The notes beneath the pieces are model-generated. The model did not search any database and was not told where the DNA came from. It worked only from the letters and a program-made list of their open reading frames with translations. From Fervidibacter sinensis (GTDB lineage: Bacteria; Armatimonadota; Fervidibacteria; Fervidibacterales; Fervidibacteraceae), in assembly GCA_032161045.1 (NCBI GenBank), contig JAVHTH010000004.1: a stretch of 64,000 nt of DNA; one strand, written 5' to 3'. The stretch's first letter is position 1. Each line of letters opens with the position of its first letter. Below are positions 9,721-19,081 of this stretch, in pieces. The translations under genes were made by a program, and so were the position numbers.

Positions 9721-9753
9721 TAAAACTCGGCACGCCGGGAGGCATGCCCTCCA
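9721..9753. repeat. REP-like inverted repeat, copy 1
   Basis: GGCACGCC-GGGA-GGCATGCC forms a hairpin within a 33-bp unit beginning TAAAACTC and ending CCTCC. A closely related unit occurs at 11931-11963, so the two flank the GH51-like gene. It lies just beyond the 3' end of that minus-strand gene and could help terminate its transcript. Confidence 0.6.
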
Positions 9754-9767
9754 AACAGCAGCGGCAA

Positions 9768-11801
9768 TTATTCTGCCACGACGATAGTAAAAGAATGAGG
9801 AGGCAAAATCACTGCAATCTCGCCACCCTTGACAGTGACCTCCTTCAGTTGCCTCGGTCGCACGGCGTTAGGGTCATTTTCGTTAGTGGCGTCAACGCTC
9901 GGTCCAGTGAGGCTCCAAGCAGTTGCGTGCTTCGCCTTGGAACCGATGATGCGGACCTCTGTTGGACTGTCAAGGTTTTTGTTGACGATGGCGATGGAAA
10001 TTCGTTTACCATCACGACTTTTGGAAGCGATAGCGCTCAGGATCGGAACAGAACCCAAGTTGAACGGGGTGAACTTTTGCACCCGTAAATTGCGGACGAA
10101 AATCTTGCCTTTGCTTCCACCACCTTCAAGCCTTCGGACACGGATTTCAATTTCGCTCGTGTCGGGCAAAGTGATGTAGTCAACGCTAATTGTTTGCCAA
10201 ACCTCGCTTTTGACTTCTGGCGAAAGAGATACCGATTTCGTGGCAAGCCAACCACGCCCATCGCCAACCTGAATTTGAGCACCCCGAGATTTTGTCAACC
10301 CTTCGGTCCTCACTTCCGCAGTCACACGGTAACCTGTCAACGGTTCAGCGGGCATTCGTTTAACCGCGTGGTAGTAATTAAGTTCCTCGTCGGTCAGGAT
10401 TTCAACGACGAGTGTGCCATCGGATTCTTCCCAATGGTTCACGCCCTTGACATCCTGCAAAACCCACTTCTGTTGCGGCAGCAAGTTGGTTGGGAAAAGT
10501 TGAAATTGGCTCGGTTGACCGCGAGCGGGCAAGACACCGTATCCGCCTTCTGTTTCATAACTGTCACAGTCAACTTGACAATCAATCAGCAAATCGCCGA
10601 ACCGGTGATGATAGAGCCAAAAGACCCAATAGGCAGGGCGCAAGGTATATGGCTGGCTGTAGCCCTTGACCATGCCCCAGTATTCGTTGGCGAATTGCCA
10701 ATACTGGGCGTGAACGATTTTCAAATCGGGTTGCATGAAAACTTGAAGCAACTCGGCAACAACTAAGGCGCAGCCGAGGGTAAGACGATAAGGCACAGGC
10801 TTCTCCTGAACGAAGTGACCGTTAAATTCGGTAACAGCAACAGGAACATCACGCTTTGTCGTCTCACGAATGAACCTACGCAACTCGCGGTAGTAAGCCT
10901 CAATTTGCCTCGGTCCAGCGAAGGCAATTCGGAACAGCGTCTTTGCATCGGGAATTCCGTCATTGCGATAGTAGTGCGGGATGTAGGCGTGATGGATGTA
11001 AAAATCGGCGATGTCTCCCGTTAACTTGACAATCGTTTTCGTCCAATCGGACAAGTTTGGCGTCACATCGTTAGTGAGCACAGCGCCGAGTTTGATGTTC
11101 GGGTCAACGGCTTTCATCGCTTTCCAGTATTCGCGATACCTGCGAGCATACTCTTCCGCAGTGAACCGTTGCCACTTACCGAAGTCACCCATGCCTTTAT
11201 GCGCTCCGTGGTCGGTTTCATTACCGAACTCAAACCAAACGACCTTCCACGGCTCTTTTCGCCCGTCCATTGTTCTCAATTTCGCCCATGGGTGTTTTCC
11301 ATCGTCGGGAGCGTTCAAGTATTCAACGAGGTCAGCAGCATCTTGGGGAGTGCCGAAGTAATCGGCGATGGTAATAACTGGGATGGCACCAACTGCCTCG
11401 CAAAACCTTAAAAACTCTGGCAACCCGAATTTTTGTTTCGGGCGCTTTTCAATTGGTCCGACTGCCTTCCTCCAGTCAAAAAAGTGTGAGCCGCAACCTC
11501 CGGGATAACGAGCAGTGCTCATTCCGATGTCGCGAGCAAATTTCACCATTTCCGGGACAGGTTGATTTCGCTTGGGATCCCAAATCCCTGCACCTCGGTC
11601 AGCATATTCGGGTGTCGTGTATTCCCAAGCATCATACTGGTAGCCAAGTTGGTTGTTACCGAAAACCATGCGGTTGACCTTGCCGAGCACCTTTTGAGGG
11701 TTAACCCGAACAGTTGCAACTGGACGGAAATTTGCCGCTAAAACGCAAACGGATGCTAAAGCCACTAAACTCCACATCACCCAACCATTTGAAATCCACA
11801 T
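9768..11801 (-). CDS. Secreted GH51-like alpha-L-arabinofuranosidase
   Basis: Predicted exported arabinofuranosidase of 677 aa. The N-terminal helix (WVMWSLVALASVCVLAA) is a signal peptide or anchor. The TIM barrel has YPGGCGSHFFDWR, WFEFGNETDHG (acid/base Glu about 195) and VAVTEFNGHF (nucleophile Glu about 325), in the order and spacing of GH51-type enzymes. Residues about 410-570 look like an inserted carbohydrate-binding or jelly-roll module. The C-terminal beta domain ends LPPHSFTIVV. ATG at 11801 follows GAGGGATC; the upstream TTG at 11825 lacks a good ribosome site. Confidence 0.85.
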   Translation of the reverse strand: MWISNGWVMWSLVALASVCVLAANFRPVATVRVNPQKVLGKVNRMVFGNNQLGYQYDAWEYTTPEYADRGAGIWDPKRNQPVPEMVKFARDIGMSTARYPGGCGSHFFDWRKAVGPIEKRPKQKFGLPEFLRFCEAVGAIPVITIADYFGTPQDAADLVEYLNAPDDGKHPWAKLRTMDGRKEPWKVVWFEFGNETDHGAHKGMGDFGKWQRFTAEEYARRYREYWKAMKAVDPNIKLGAVLTNDVTPNLSDWTKTIVKLTGDIADFYIHHAYIPHYYRNDGIPDAKTLFRIAFAGPRQIEAYYRELRRFIRETTKRDVPVAVTEFNGHFVQEKPVPYRLTLGCALVVAELLQVFMQPDLKIVHAQYWQFANEYWGMVKGYSQPYTLRPAYWVFWLYHHRFGDLLIDCQVDCDSYETEGGYGVLPARGQPSQFQLFPTNLLPQQKWVLQDVKGVNHWEESDGTLVVEILTDEELNYYHAVKRMPAEPLTGYRVTAEVRTEGLTKSRGAQIQVGDGRGWLATKSVSLSPEVKSEVWQTISVDYITLPDTSEIEIRVRRLEGGGSKGKIFVRNLRVQKFTPFNLGSVPILSAIASKSRDGKRISIAIVNKNLDSPTEVRIIGSKAKHATAWSLTGPSVDATNENDPNAVRPRQLKEVTVKGGEIAVILPPHSFTIVVAE

Positions 11802-11892
11802 GCTGATCCCTCGCAGTTCAATCAACCAGTGACGAATTTACGCCAAAGCGAAATTGTAGCGTCAGGTTTCACCCAACGCGAAAGAGGAAAAC

Positions 11893-12040
11893 TGTCGGGG
11901 CTAAAGCCTCTCTTACAGGACCGAAATCATTAAAATTCAGCACGCCCAGAGGCGTGCCTTCCGAAAGGATTTGATGATTAACCGGAAAAAGGGGAACAAA
12001 GATGGCTTCAAGCCAAGTTTTTGGTTCGGCGGGAGCCGCA
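11893..12040. repeat. Cluster of REP-like hairpins between two secreted-enzyme genes
   Basis: The 256-bp gap 11802-12056 has no gene but several hairpins: GGGGCTAAAGCC (11897-11908), the second copy of the 33-bp inverted repeat (11931-11963, arms CACGCC and GGCGTG), TGGCTTCAAGCCA (12002-12014) and CGGCGGGAGCCG (12027-12038). They resemble dispersed extragenic palindromes. Any role in RNA ends or stability is inference. Confidence 0.5.
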
Positions 12041-12056
12041 CTCTCCTTTAGGATGC

Positions 12057-13280
12057 TCACTTACTTTTTGCCTCTTCCATCCGCTTTTGCGCTTCGGCAA
12101 GCATCTCCCTGACGGAAAAGCCGAGAGGCTTGCCTTGTTCAATTTTTGACCTTGCAGATTTTAGCGCTTCAATTGCGCCTTGCGGGATGAATTTGTGCCA
12201 TTGTGCTTTCTCCTGAGTGCCCCACCAGTCTAACCGCTCGCTGTAGCACCAAACATATTCGTCCGTAGTTAACAGCGCATAGTAAGCGTTGTGCTCAAAC
12301 CACCTCGTTCGTTCCTCCGGCTTCAAAAAGTGACCAATTCGTCCCCACTCGTATTCAAACGGCACTAAACCGAAATAAAGGTCCATGTAGAGCGCGAAAC
12401 CCGCTTGAACTTGCGAGGTGTATTTCCGGCGATTTTCTGGAGCAATGAGTGAAAGGGCACGCTGCTTCATCAAATGGTAGGCACGAAAGTATTGCTCGGG
12501 GTCTCGGTAGTAGTAAGCGGGTTCGTTGCCGTCAACGATGATAACTTGTTCGTTCGCAGCATCAAGCATCCCGTTCAAGAAAGCAGGCAGCAAGCCGTAG
12601 TGGTGCTTTGACAATCGTTCCATCCTCTCGTTTGGGTCGGTGATGTCAACGATATCTCCAAAGAGGCTGCACCAGAAAAATGTCAAGATACGGATGTTGG
12701 GGAACTCGCTTTGAATCGCTTTTATGAACTTCGCACCGCATTCTCGGACTCGCGCCCAATAGGCTGAAAAGGATTTGCTTGCTGCGTTTGGTAGGCTTGG
12801 ATAGTGCCAAGGGTTTTCGCCGTAAGGTTCGGGGTCAAAGCAAATCCCAACACAGCCGCCGACTTTCGCGACATATGCGAGCAACCGTGCATTGTATTCA
12901 GCGCTTTGCCAGTCGCTGTCGTTAAACCAATCCCAACCTTTCTCGCAAGTCCCCCACATCAAGACGAAGTTTTCGGTGAAGCGGCGAAATTCTGTCGCCC
13001 GCAAATTGTTGATGTCCTCAACGAACTCGTTTGGGTCAAAAGGAGACTTTCGGAAGACATGTGCTGGGTAGGATTTCCAACCGCCTTGAGTTTGGATGAC
13101 AAGCCCATCAAAGAAAGGAGCCTGACTTTCCATCTTGACAATATTTTCTCGCACGAACGAAGGCGAGGGAACACCCCATCCATATTGGATGAGTTTCTTT
13201 CGGGGACGATCAAATTGCGCAAATGCCGTTGAAGCGACCATGACCAACACCACCCATTTAAACAGCGACCTCAATGCCAT
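12057..13280 (-). CDS. Secreted TIM-barrel-like protein, possible glycosidase
   Basis: A 407-aa exported protein not placed in a named family. ATG at 13280 has AGAGGTGA upstream and begins a signal peptide (ALRSLFKWVVLVMVASTAFAQ); longer in-frame versions lack one. The body shows a (beta/alpha)8-like alternation with acidic residues at strand ends typical of glycoside hydrolases: FDGLVIQTQGGW, GICFDPEPYGENPW, ILTFFWCSLFGD, VIIVDGNEPAYYY and YVWCYSERLDWW. The same-strand neighbour is the arabinofuranosidase, which supports a carbohydrate role, but activity is unproven. Confidence 0.7.
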   Translation of the reverse strand: MALRSLFKWVVLVMVASTAFAQFDRPRKKLIQYGWGVPSPSFVRENIVKMESQAPFFDGLVIQTQGGWKSYPAHVFRKSPFDPNEFVEDINNLRATEFRRFTENFVLMWGTCEKGWDWFNDSDWQSAEYNARLLAYVAKVGGCVGICFDPEPYGENPWHYPSLPNAASKSFSAYWARVRECGAKFIKAIQSEFPNIRILTFFWCSLFGDIVDITDPNERMERLSKHHYGLLPAFLNGMLDAANEQVIIVDGNEPAYYYRDPEQYFRAYHLMKQRALSLIAPENRRKYTSQVQAGFALYMDLYFGLVPFEYEWGRIGHFLKPEERTRWFEHNAYYALLTTDEYVWCYSERLDWWGTQEKAQWHKFIPQGAIEALKSARSKIEQGKPLGFSVREMLAEAQKRMEEAKSK

Positions 13281-13453
13281 TTTGGGTTTCACCTCTCGCC
13301 ACCAAACGCCTGACGGCATGAGCCCTACTGCACTCTCACGCCGAAAATTTTGCTGCAAAACTTATTGGGCTGCCACAATAAACCATTGCGCAGCGATTGT
13401 CAAGAGGTTAGAAAACTCGTCGGAGAAGAAACGAATTTGGAGGCGGTAAGGAC

Positions 13454-14254
13454 ATGAAGGATTGGCAAATTGAGTTGCTGGCTTGCCCGTTTGAACATGG
13501 AGCGCTGAAGTTTGAAAGTGGGCAATTGGTTTGCCAAAAATGTGGGCGCGCTTTCCTAATTGTGGATGGTATTCCCAGTTTCGTCGTGTCGGATTTGGCT
13601 CAAGTCCATGACGAACGGGAGTGGCAGTGGAAGCAATCTGAGATGAAGGCACGCAACGAACAAGCGGTCTTTTACGATAGGTTGTTGGGGTTGATTTTCC
13701 TGACCCCTTTTGAGGTCAAAATGACCCTCAATGCCCTTCTCGGCGACCGGGAAAAATTTGTCAAGTTGATTGAAGTTGGATGTGGAACTGGCAGGATGTT
13801 GCAACACTTTGCCAAACACACGAATTTCGTCGTCGGTGCCGATTTGTCCCTTGAGTCGCTGAAACAGTGCCGCGAGAGGTTTGAAAAGTTGGGACTTTTG
13901 GAGCGAACTTTACTTGTCCACGCCGACGCTTCCTTCCTGCCATTTCGCGACGAAAGTTTTGACGCGGTCGCAAGTTGTCAAATGATTGAACATGTCCCGA
14001 GCGACCGGATGAGGAAGAAGGTGATTGCCGAAATCGCTCGCATCCTCAAACCGAACGGACGCTTCGCTATCTCTGGGTATCATTACTCTCTGCTCACTCG
14101 TTGGTTTGGCAAGGAAGGTGTCCACAAAGGCGGAATTTACTTCTTCAGGTTCACCCGCGATGAGTTCCTGCAACTACTCAGTGCTCACCTGAATGTCCAA
14201 AAGTTACAGACGATTTTCGGTTACGCGTGGCTGGCAAGTGGCGTCAAGGGTTGA
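13454..14254 (+). CDS. SAM-dependent methyltransferase with N-terminal Trm112-like domain
   Basis: A 266-aa protein. Residues 1-50 form a Trm112-like segment (LLACPFEHGALKFE...LVCQKCGRAFLIVDGIPSF) that keeps only part of the zinc ligands. A class I methyltransferase follows: motif I VKLIEVGCGTGRMLQHF, the acidic VVGADLS strand end and FDAVASCQMIEHVPSDRM. The substrate is unknown; this layout is common in enzymes of lipid, sugar or quinone modification. ATG follows GGAGGCGGTAAGGAC. Confidence 0.85.
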   Translation: MKDWQIELLACPFEHGALKFESGQLVCQKCGRAFLIVDGIPSFVVSDLAQVHDEREWQWKQSEMKARNEQAVFYDRLLGLIFLTPFEVKMTLNALLGDREKFVKLIEVGCGTGRMLQHFAKHTNFVVGADLSLESLKQCRERFEKLGLLERTLLVHADASFLPFRDESFDAVASCQMIEHVPSDRMRKKVIAEIARILKPNGRFAISGYHYSLLTRWFGKEGVHKGGIYFFRFTRDEFLQLLSAHLNVQKLQTIFGYAWLASGVKG

Positions 14255-14374
14255 GGAACGGTCTGAAAGAGACACAAAGGCAGTTGACTGTCATAATGGA
14301 TACTGCCTTGTTGCAGCACATTGGGCGATTCGGGCAACAGGTAGAATCTCACGAATGGAAGGAGGTTGGTCGTT

Positions 14375-15349
14375 GTGGCAGAACAGGAGCGAAAGCCACC
14401 TTTCCCTTGGGAGGAACGACCGAAGGGGTGCAGTGATGTCGTTTGGCGCTACAGCAAAAATCCAATCATTCCTCGTAACGCCATTCCTCGCTCAAACAGC
14501 ATTTTCAACAGCGCTGTCGTTCCATTCAAGGACGGCTACGCAGGTGTTTTCAGGGTGGATGACAAAAGGCGCATCATGAACTTACACGCTGGCTTCAGTC
14601 AAGACGGGATAAATTGGCAAATTAACCCTGACCCAATTGAGTGGGTGTGCGATGACCCAGAAATCGCAAGGTTTGAGTATCGCTATGACCCCCGTGTGGT
14701 TTGGATTGAGGACCGATACTACATCACTTGGTGCAATGGCTACCATGGACCGACAATTGGCATGGGTTACACTTTTGACTTCCAAACCTTTTACCAGATG
14801 GAAAACGCTTTCTTGCCCTACAACCGCAACGGTGTTTTGTTTCCCCGAAAGATTCGCGGCAAATACGCAATGCTGAGCCGTCCAAGTGACCGAGGGCACA
14901 CGCCTTTCGGCGACATCTTTTACAGCGAGAGCCCCGACCTAATTCATTGGGGTTGCCATCGGTTTGTGATGGGACCGAGAAGCGGTTGGGAGAGCACAAA
15001 GATCGGAGCAGGTCCAGTTCCAATTGAAACGCCTGAAGGTTGGTTGCTTCTCTATCACGGAGTCATCACCCACTGCAACGGTTTCATTTACAGCATGGGC
15101 GCCGCAATCTTGGATTTGGATTACCCTTGGAAAGTCATTTACCGATGCCGTCCATATTTGATGACGCCAACGGAGTGGTATGAACAAGTCGGCGATACTC
15201 CAAATGTCGTCTTCCCATGTGCGGCGATCCTTGACCCTGAAGGTAAGAGGTTGGCGATCTACTACGGCGGAGCAGATACAGTCGTTGCACTCGCTTTCGC
15301 TTACTTGGATGAGTTGATTCAGTTTGTCAAGGACAACTCGGAGTTGTGA
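14375..15349 (+). CDS. GH130-family glycosidase/phosphorylase
   Basis: Five-bladed beta-propeller enzyme of 324 aa, predicted to act on beta-mannosides or related glycans by phosphorolysis or hydrolysis. Family-like blocks are NPIIPRNAIPRSNSIFNSAVV, YDPRVVWIEDRYYITW, ARFEYRYDPR, GGWESTKIGAGPVPIETPEGWLLLYHG (split in the sequence by a few residues) and YYGGADTVVALA. GTG at 14375 sits nine bases after GGAAGGAGG and is preferred over TTG at 14366, which abuts the ribosome site. No signal peptide, so probably cytoplasmic. It may use oligosaccharides released by exported enzymes. Confidence 0.85.
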   Translation: MAEQERKPPFPWEERPKGCSDVVWRYSKNPIIPRNAIPRSNSIFNSAVVPFKDGYAGVFRVDDKRRIMNLHAGFSQDGINWQINPDPIEWVCDDPEIARFEYRYDPRVVWIEDRYYITWCNGYHGPTIGMGYTFDFQTFYQMENAFLPYNRNGVLFPRKIRGKYAMLSRPSDRGHTPFGDIFYSESPDLIHWGCHRFVMGPRSGWESTKIGAGPVPIETPEGWLLLYHGVITHCNGFIYSMGAAILDLDYPWKVIYRCRPYLMTPTEWYEQVGDTPNVVFPCAAILDPEGKRLAIYYGGADTVVALAFAYLDELIQFVKDNSEL

Positions 15350-15694
15350 ATTCCAAAAGACATGCAGCAGGGGTGCACGAAACGCGTCTGAAAAATGCGG
15401 ATTTCGTCTGTCGCTACATAACGGATTTACCTTGTGCCGACCAGTTCGGAGCAACCAAAAGCAAGGCGTGACTTTTTGCCTTTGCTGAACCGAAAATTTG
15501 TCGTCGGTGTATGAAACCACGCCATACTTGAGATGAATTCGCTTTGCCTACCTGCCGACTTGTTGCCTCACGCATCGCACTCTGGACCGGTTTGAAGGCA
15601 ATTTTGTTCTCTAAAGCAAATAGGGGCGTTCAGATGTGTAAAACTTATGAAGGTGCACAACGATAAACAGTCAACGGCAAGGAGGGCGTCGCTA
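15350..15694. other. Gene-free region upstream of leuS
   Basis: These 345 bases hold no convincing reading frame on either strand. A T-box leader was looked for because leuS follows, but no AGGGTGG-like T-box sequence or terminator/antiterminator pair was seen. The promoter for leuS is presumably here. Confidence 0.4.
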
Positions 15695-18331
15695 ATGGCT
15701 GAACTGGAACGATATAACCCGCAGGAAATTGAACCGAAATGGCAAAGGCGCTGGGAGGAATGGCAATTGTTCAAAGTCACTGAAGACCCGTCACGACCAA
15801 AGTTTTACTACCTTGACATGTTCCCTTACCCGTCAGGCGAGTTGCACATGGGTCACATGCGAAACTACATCATCGGCGATGTCATCAGCAGGTTCAAGCG
15901 AATGCAGGGTTACAATGTTTTGCACCCGATGGGCTACGATGCTTTTGGGTTGCCTGCAGAAAACGCCGCGATTCAATATGGCTACCACCCTGCCGACTGG
16001 ATTGACAGATGCATTTCAAGAATGCGACAACAATTTGACATGCTTGGTATCAGTTTTGACTGGAGCCGCGAGATCCGAACTTGCGACCCTGAATACTACC
16101 GCTGGAACCAATGGCTTTTCTTGAAACTTTACGAACGAGGTTTAGCATATCGCCGTCCTGCGCCGGTCAACTGGTGTCCTTCTTGCCAAACAACGCTTGC
16201 CGACGAAGAAGCGGAGCGGGGTGTTTGCTGGCGTTGTGGAACTCCAGTGACGAAAAAGTGGTTGGAGCAATGGTTCCTGCGCACAACTGCTTACGCCGAA
16301 CAACTTTTGCAAGACCTTGAGTTACTGGAACACTGGCCAGAGCGGGTCAAAGTCATGCAGCGAAACTGGATCGGGAAAAGCACGGGCGTTGAGTTTGATT
16401 TTGAGGTTGAAGGGCTTGATGAAAAAATTCGCGTCTTCACAACCCGCATTGACACCGTTTACGGAGTCACCTTTGTCGTCCTCGCACCTGAGCATCCGCT
16501 TGTTCCCAAACTCATTGAGAGGTCTCCACGCAAGGACGAACTTGAAAAAGCCGTCGCTGAATTGTTGATGGAAAGCATGGAAGAGCGGACAGCAGAAGCG
16601 ACTCAAAAGCGCGGAGTCTTTCTTGACGCTTACGCCATTCACCCACTCACCAGCGAGAAAGTGCCAATTTGGACTGCCGACTATGTGCTGATGGAATACG
16701 GGACAGGTGCAATCATGGCAGTTCCGGCTCACGACCAACGAGACTTGGAGTTTGCCCGCCAGTATGGCTTGCCCGTCAAAGTCGTCATCAAACCGCCTGA
16801 ATCCGAACTTGACGAAGCGACGATGACGCAAGCATATGTTGAGCCGGGCATCATGGTCAATTCAGGTCAATTTACAGGCATGTGGAGCGAGGAAGCAAAG
16901 GAAGCAATTGCCGATTACATGGAAGAGCGCGGCATCGGCAAACGAAGCGTTCAATATCGGCTTAGGGACTGGCTGATTTCCCGCCAACGCTACTGGGGCA
17001 CACCCATCCCAATCGTTTACTGCGATGATTGCGGCATCGTTCCCGTCCCTGAAGACCAACTTCCCGTCTTGCTCCCGCGCGATGTGAAAATCACAGGCAA
17101 AGGCGGTTCGCCGCTTGCACAAGTTCCAGAATTTGTCAACACAACTTGCCCTAAGTGCGGGAAGCCGGCAAAGCGCGAAACTGACACGATGTCAACCTTC
17201 GTTGACTCATCTTGGTATTTCCTTCGCTTCTGCGACCCGCACAACGACAAGGCAATCTTTGACACCGGAAAAGTCAACTACTGGATGCCCGTTGACCAAT
17301 ATGTCGGTGGGATTGAGCACGCGGTCGGGCACTTGATGTATTCGCGGTTTATAACGAAGGTGCTCTACGATTTGGGCATGGTCAACTTCCGAGAACCGTT
17401 CACTCGCTTGTTCACCCAAGGGATGATTTACCACGAGGCTTATTGGTGTCCCAAGTGCCAAACATATCGGCGACCGAAAGAAGTTGACCGCAGCGAAACC
17501 GACGGTAAAGTCATTGCCATTTGCAAAGTCTGTGGTAGCGAAACACAAATCACCCTTGACAAAATGAGCAAGAGCAAACTTAATGTCGTCACGCCCGAGG
17601 AAATTTGCGAACGCTACGGCGCCGATACTGGTCGGTTGTTCATTTTGTTTCTCGGTCCGGCAGACCAAGACGCTGAGTGGACGCCCGTTGGTGTTGAAGG
17701 TTGTTACCGATTTTTGATGAGGTTGTGGCGAACGGTGCTCAGCGCTGTCGCCAACGGCTTGTTCTTGAACGACTGGCGAGACCGCTTGCCCGCAATTAAA
17801 CCGAATTTGAACGAAGCCGAAAAAGCGTTGCGTCGCAAAGTCCACCAAACTGTCAAGGCAGTGACCGAAGACATTGAAGGTTTCCGGTTCAACACTGCAG
17901 TTGCAGCGATGATGGAATTACTCAACGAACTGCAACCGTTCGTGGAACAAATGGGACGAGGGACGGGGAACGAGGGACGGGAAGAAAGCAAAGTTGTTGT
18001 TTCAGAGGCGATTGATTTGTTCCTGCGGATTTTGCATCCTTTCGCTCCACACATCACCGATGAACTTTGGGAGCGGTTGGGCTACGAAGGCAGTTTGTTC
18101 ACTCAGTCGTGGGCTGAGGTTGATGAAGAGGCATTGGTAGAGGAGACAGTCACAATAGTCGTGCAAGTCAACGGTCGCGTTCGTGGTCGCATCGTCGTGC
18201 CCGTCGGTGCTGACGGAGAACTCATTAAACAACTTGCATTGCAAGAGCCAAATGTCCGCGCTCACATTGAAGGCAAGGAAATCAAGCGCATCATCGTCGT
18301 GCCGGGTAAGATTGTCAATATCGTGGTGTAA
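15695..18331 (+). CDS. leuS: Leucyl-tRNA synthetase
   Basis: Charges tRNA-Leu; 878 aa, class I. The HIGH motif appears as HMGH in PYPSGELHMGHMRNY, and KMSKS as LDKMSKSKLNVV. The zinc-binding insert (CPSCQTTLADEEAERGVCWRC) and the CP1 editing domain (the TTRIDTVYG threonine-rich region; AVPAHDQRD) are present. ATG at 15695 lies nine bases after AAGGAGG; the upstream ATG at 15647 has no such site. The anticodon-binding region contains an odd Gly/Arg/Glu-rich segment (residues about 754-764) encoded by heptamer repeats. Confidence 0.97.
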   Translation: MAELERYNPQEIEPKWQRRWEEWQLFKVTEDPSRPKFYYLDMFPYPSGELHMGHMRNYIIGDVISRFKRMQGYNVLHPMGYDAFGLPAENAAIQYGYHPADWIDRCISRMRQQFDMLGISFDWSREIRTCDPEYYRWNQWLFLKLYERGLAYRRPAPVNWCPSCQTTLADEEAERGVCWRCGTPVTKKWLEQWFLRTTAYAEQLLQDLELLEHWPERVKVMQRNWIGKSTGVEFDFEVEGLDEKIRVFTTRIDTVYGVTFVVLAPEHPLVPKLIERSPRKDELEKAVAELLMESMEERTAEATQKRGVFLDAYAIHPLTSEKVPIWTADYVLMEYGTGAIMAVPAHDQRDLEFARQYGLPVKVVIKPPESELDEATMTQAYVEPGIMVNSGQFTGMWSEEAKEAIADYMEERGIGKRSVQYRLRDWLISRQRYWGTPIPIVYCDDCGIVPVPEDQLPVLLPRDVKITGKGGSPLAQVPEFVNTTCPKCGKPAKRETDTMSTFVDSSWYFLRFCDPHNDKAIFDTGKVNYWMPVDQYVGGIEHAVGHLMYSRFITKVLYDLGMVNFREPFTRLFTQGMIYHEAYWCPKCQTYRRPKEVDRSETDGKVIAICKVCGSETQITLDKMSKSKLNVVTPEEICERYGADTGRLFILFLGPADQDAEWTPVGVEGCYRFLMRLWRTVLSAVANGLFLNDWRDRLPAIKPNLNEAEKALRRKVHQTVKAVTEDIEGFRFNTAVAAMMELLNELQPFVEQMGRGTGNEGREESKVVVSEAIDLFLRILHPFAPHITDELWERLGYEGSLFTQSWAEVDEEALVEETVTIVVQVNGRVRGRIVVPVGADGELIKQLALQEPNVRAHIEGKEIKRIIVVPGKIVNIVV
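17953..17980. repeat. Four 7-bp tandem repeats inside leuS
   Basis: GGGACGA, GGGACGG, GGAACGA, GGGACGG follow in direct tandem within the leuS frame, coding for Gly-Arg-Gly-Thr-Gly-Asn-Glu-Gly-Arg in a surface-type linker. A related array lies between genes at 48703-48732. Confidence 0.65.
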
Positions 18332-18348
18332 CGACGGAATGACTTAAC

Positions 18349-18615
18349 ATGATAGCAAAAGGCACGGTCAAAGGCAACATTGTCGTTTTGGATGAAGGAG
18401 AAAGTTTGCCTGATGGTGCAAGGGTTGAGATTAGGGTCATTGAGATGAAATTGCCACTTGAGGAACGGCGAAAACGCGAGGAGATTTTCAACCGCATCCT
18501 TTCGCACCAAATCAACCGATATGTCGGCATGAACGAACTGTTACGCGAGGAACGACAAGAATTAGAGGAGCGCTATGACCGATGGATAGGCATCAACGAA
18601 GACAGTGCGTCTTAA
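18349..18615 (+). CDS. Antitoxin-like protein paired with a PIN toxin remnant
   Basis: An 88-aa protein starting MIAKGTVKGNIVVLDEGESL, a short beta-rich DNA-binding-like domain recalling AbrB-type or DUF104-like antitoxins. A charged helical tail (LEERRKREEIFNRIL...) follows, as expected for a toxin-wrapping segment. It starts 18 bp after leuS and overlaps the PIN-domain gene by 34 bp, the usual antitoxin-toxin layout. The reading frame is intact although its partner is broken. Family assignment is by form and context. Confidence 0.6.
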   Translation: MIAKGTVKGNIVVLDEGESLPDGARVEIRVIEMKLPLEERRKREEIFNRILSHQINRYVGMNELLREERQELEERYDRWIGINEDSAS

Positions 18616-19049
18616 ATGCAAGTGTGGCACTGAAATGGCACATGCCACAAGAACCTTATGCCCAGCAAGCAGCAGATTTGTTCGCTGATTGGCGAAACGG
18701 CGATCGGGATTTCATGGTGCCAGATATCTTTTTTGCTGAACTTGCGAATGCACTTGCCCGAGCCGTAAGGAGAGGACGATTTTCGCCATCGGAAGCAGAA
18801 GAAGTTCTAAGAGACCTGTTGCCGATGCCTATTCAGGTGCAACCGACTTCGCCCCTGATAAACTGAGCCTTGGAGATCGCCTTGCAGCACTAACAAAGCA
18901 CTTACGACTGCATCTATGTTGCGTTGGCAGAGCGTGAAGGCGTTGAACTTTGGACAGAAGACGAACGATTGTTCAATGCACTTGGCGTTCATTTCCCATT
19001 CGTGCGCTTTATCGGAAACTATGCGCCACTTCGGAGTAACCGAACATGA
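18582..19049 (+). pseudogene. Decayed VapC-like PIN-domain toxin
   Basis: One reading frame gives an almost complete PIN RNase (about 155 codons) broken by TGA at 18864-18866 and TAA at 18891-18893. Before the stops are VLNASVALKWHMPQEPYAQQ and DIFFAELANALARAVRRGRF. After them come ALEIALQH, then STYDCIYVALAEREG, ELWTEDERLFNALG and a natural end at 19049. The first catalytic Asp expected in V(L/V)DASV is Asn here. Two stops plus a lost active-site residue point to a dead toxin. Sequencing error could explain one stop but hardly all three changes. Confidence 0.8.
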
Positions 19050-19081
19050 CAGCGCTACACTTTTGTTTGTGGTGATGAAAG

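Noticed and set aside
15350..15694. T-box leader upstream of leuS
   Set aside because: No conserved T-box bases, specifier stem or terminator was visible.
18864..18893. Programmed readthrough or selenocysteine at TGA in the PIN gene
   Set aside because: A second stop (TAA) follows nine codons later and the catalytic Asp is already lost; no insertion hairpin was seen after TGA. Decay is simpler.
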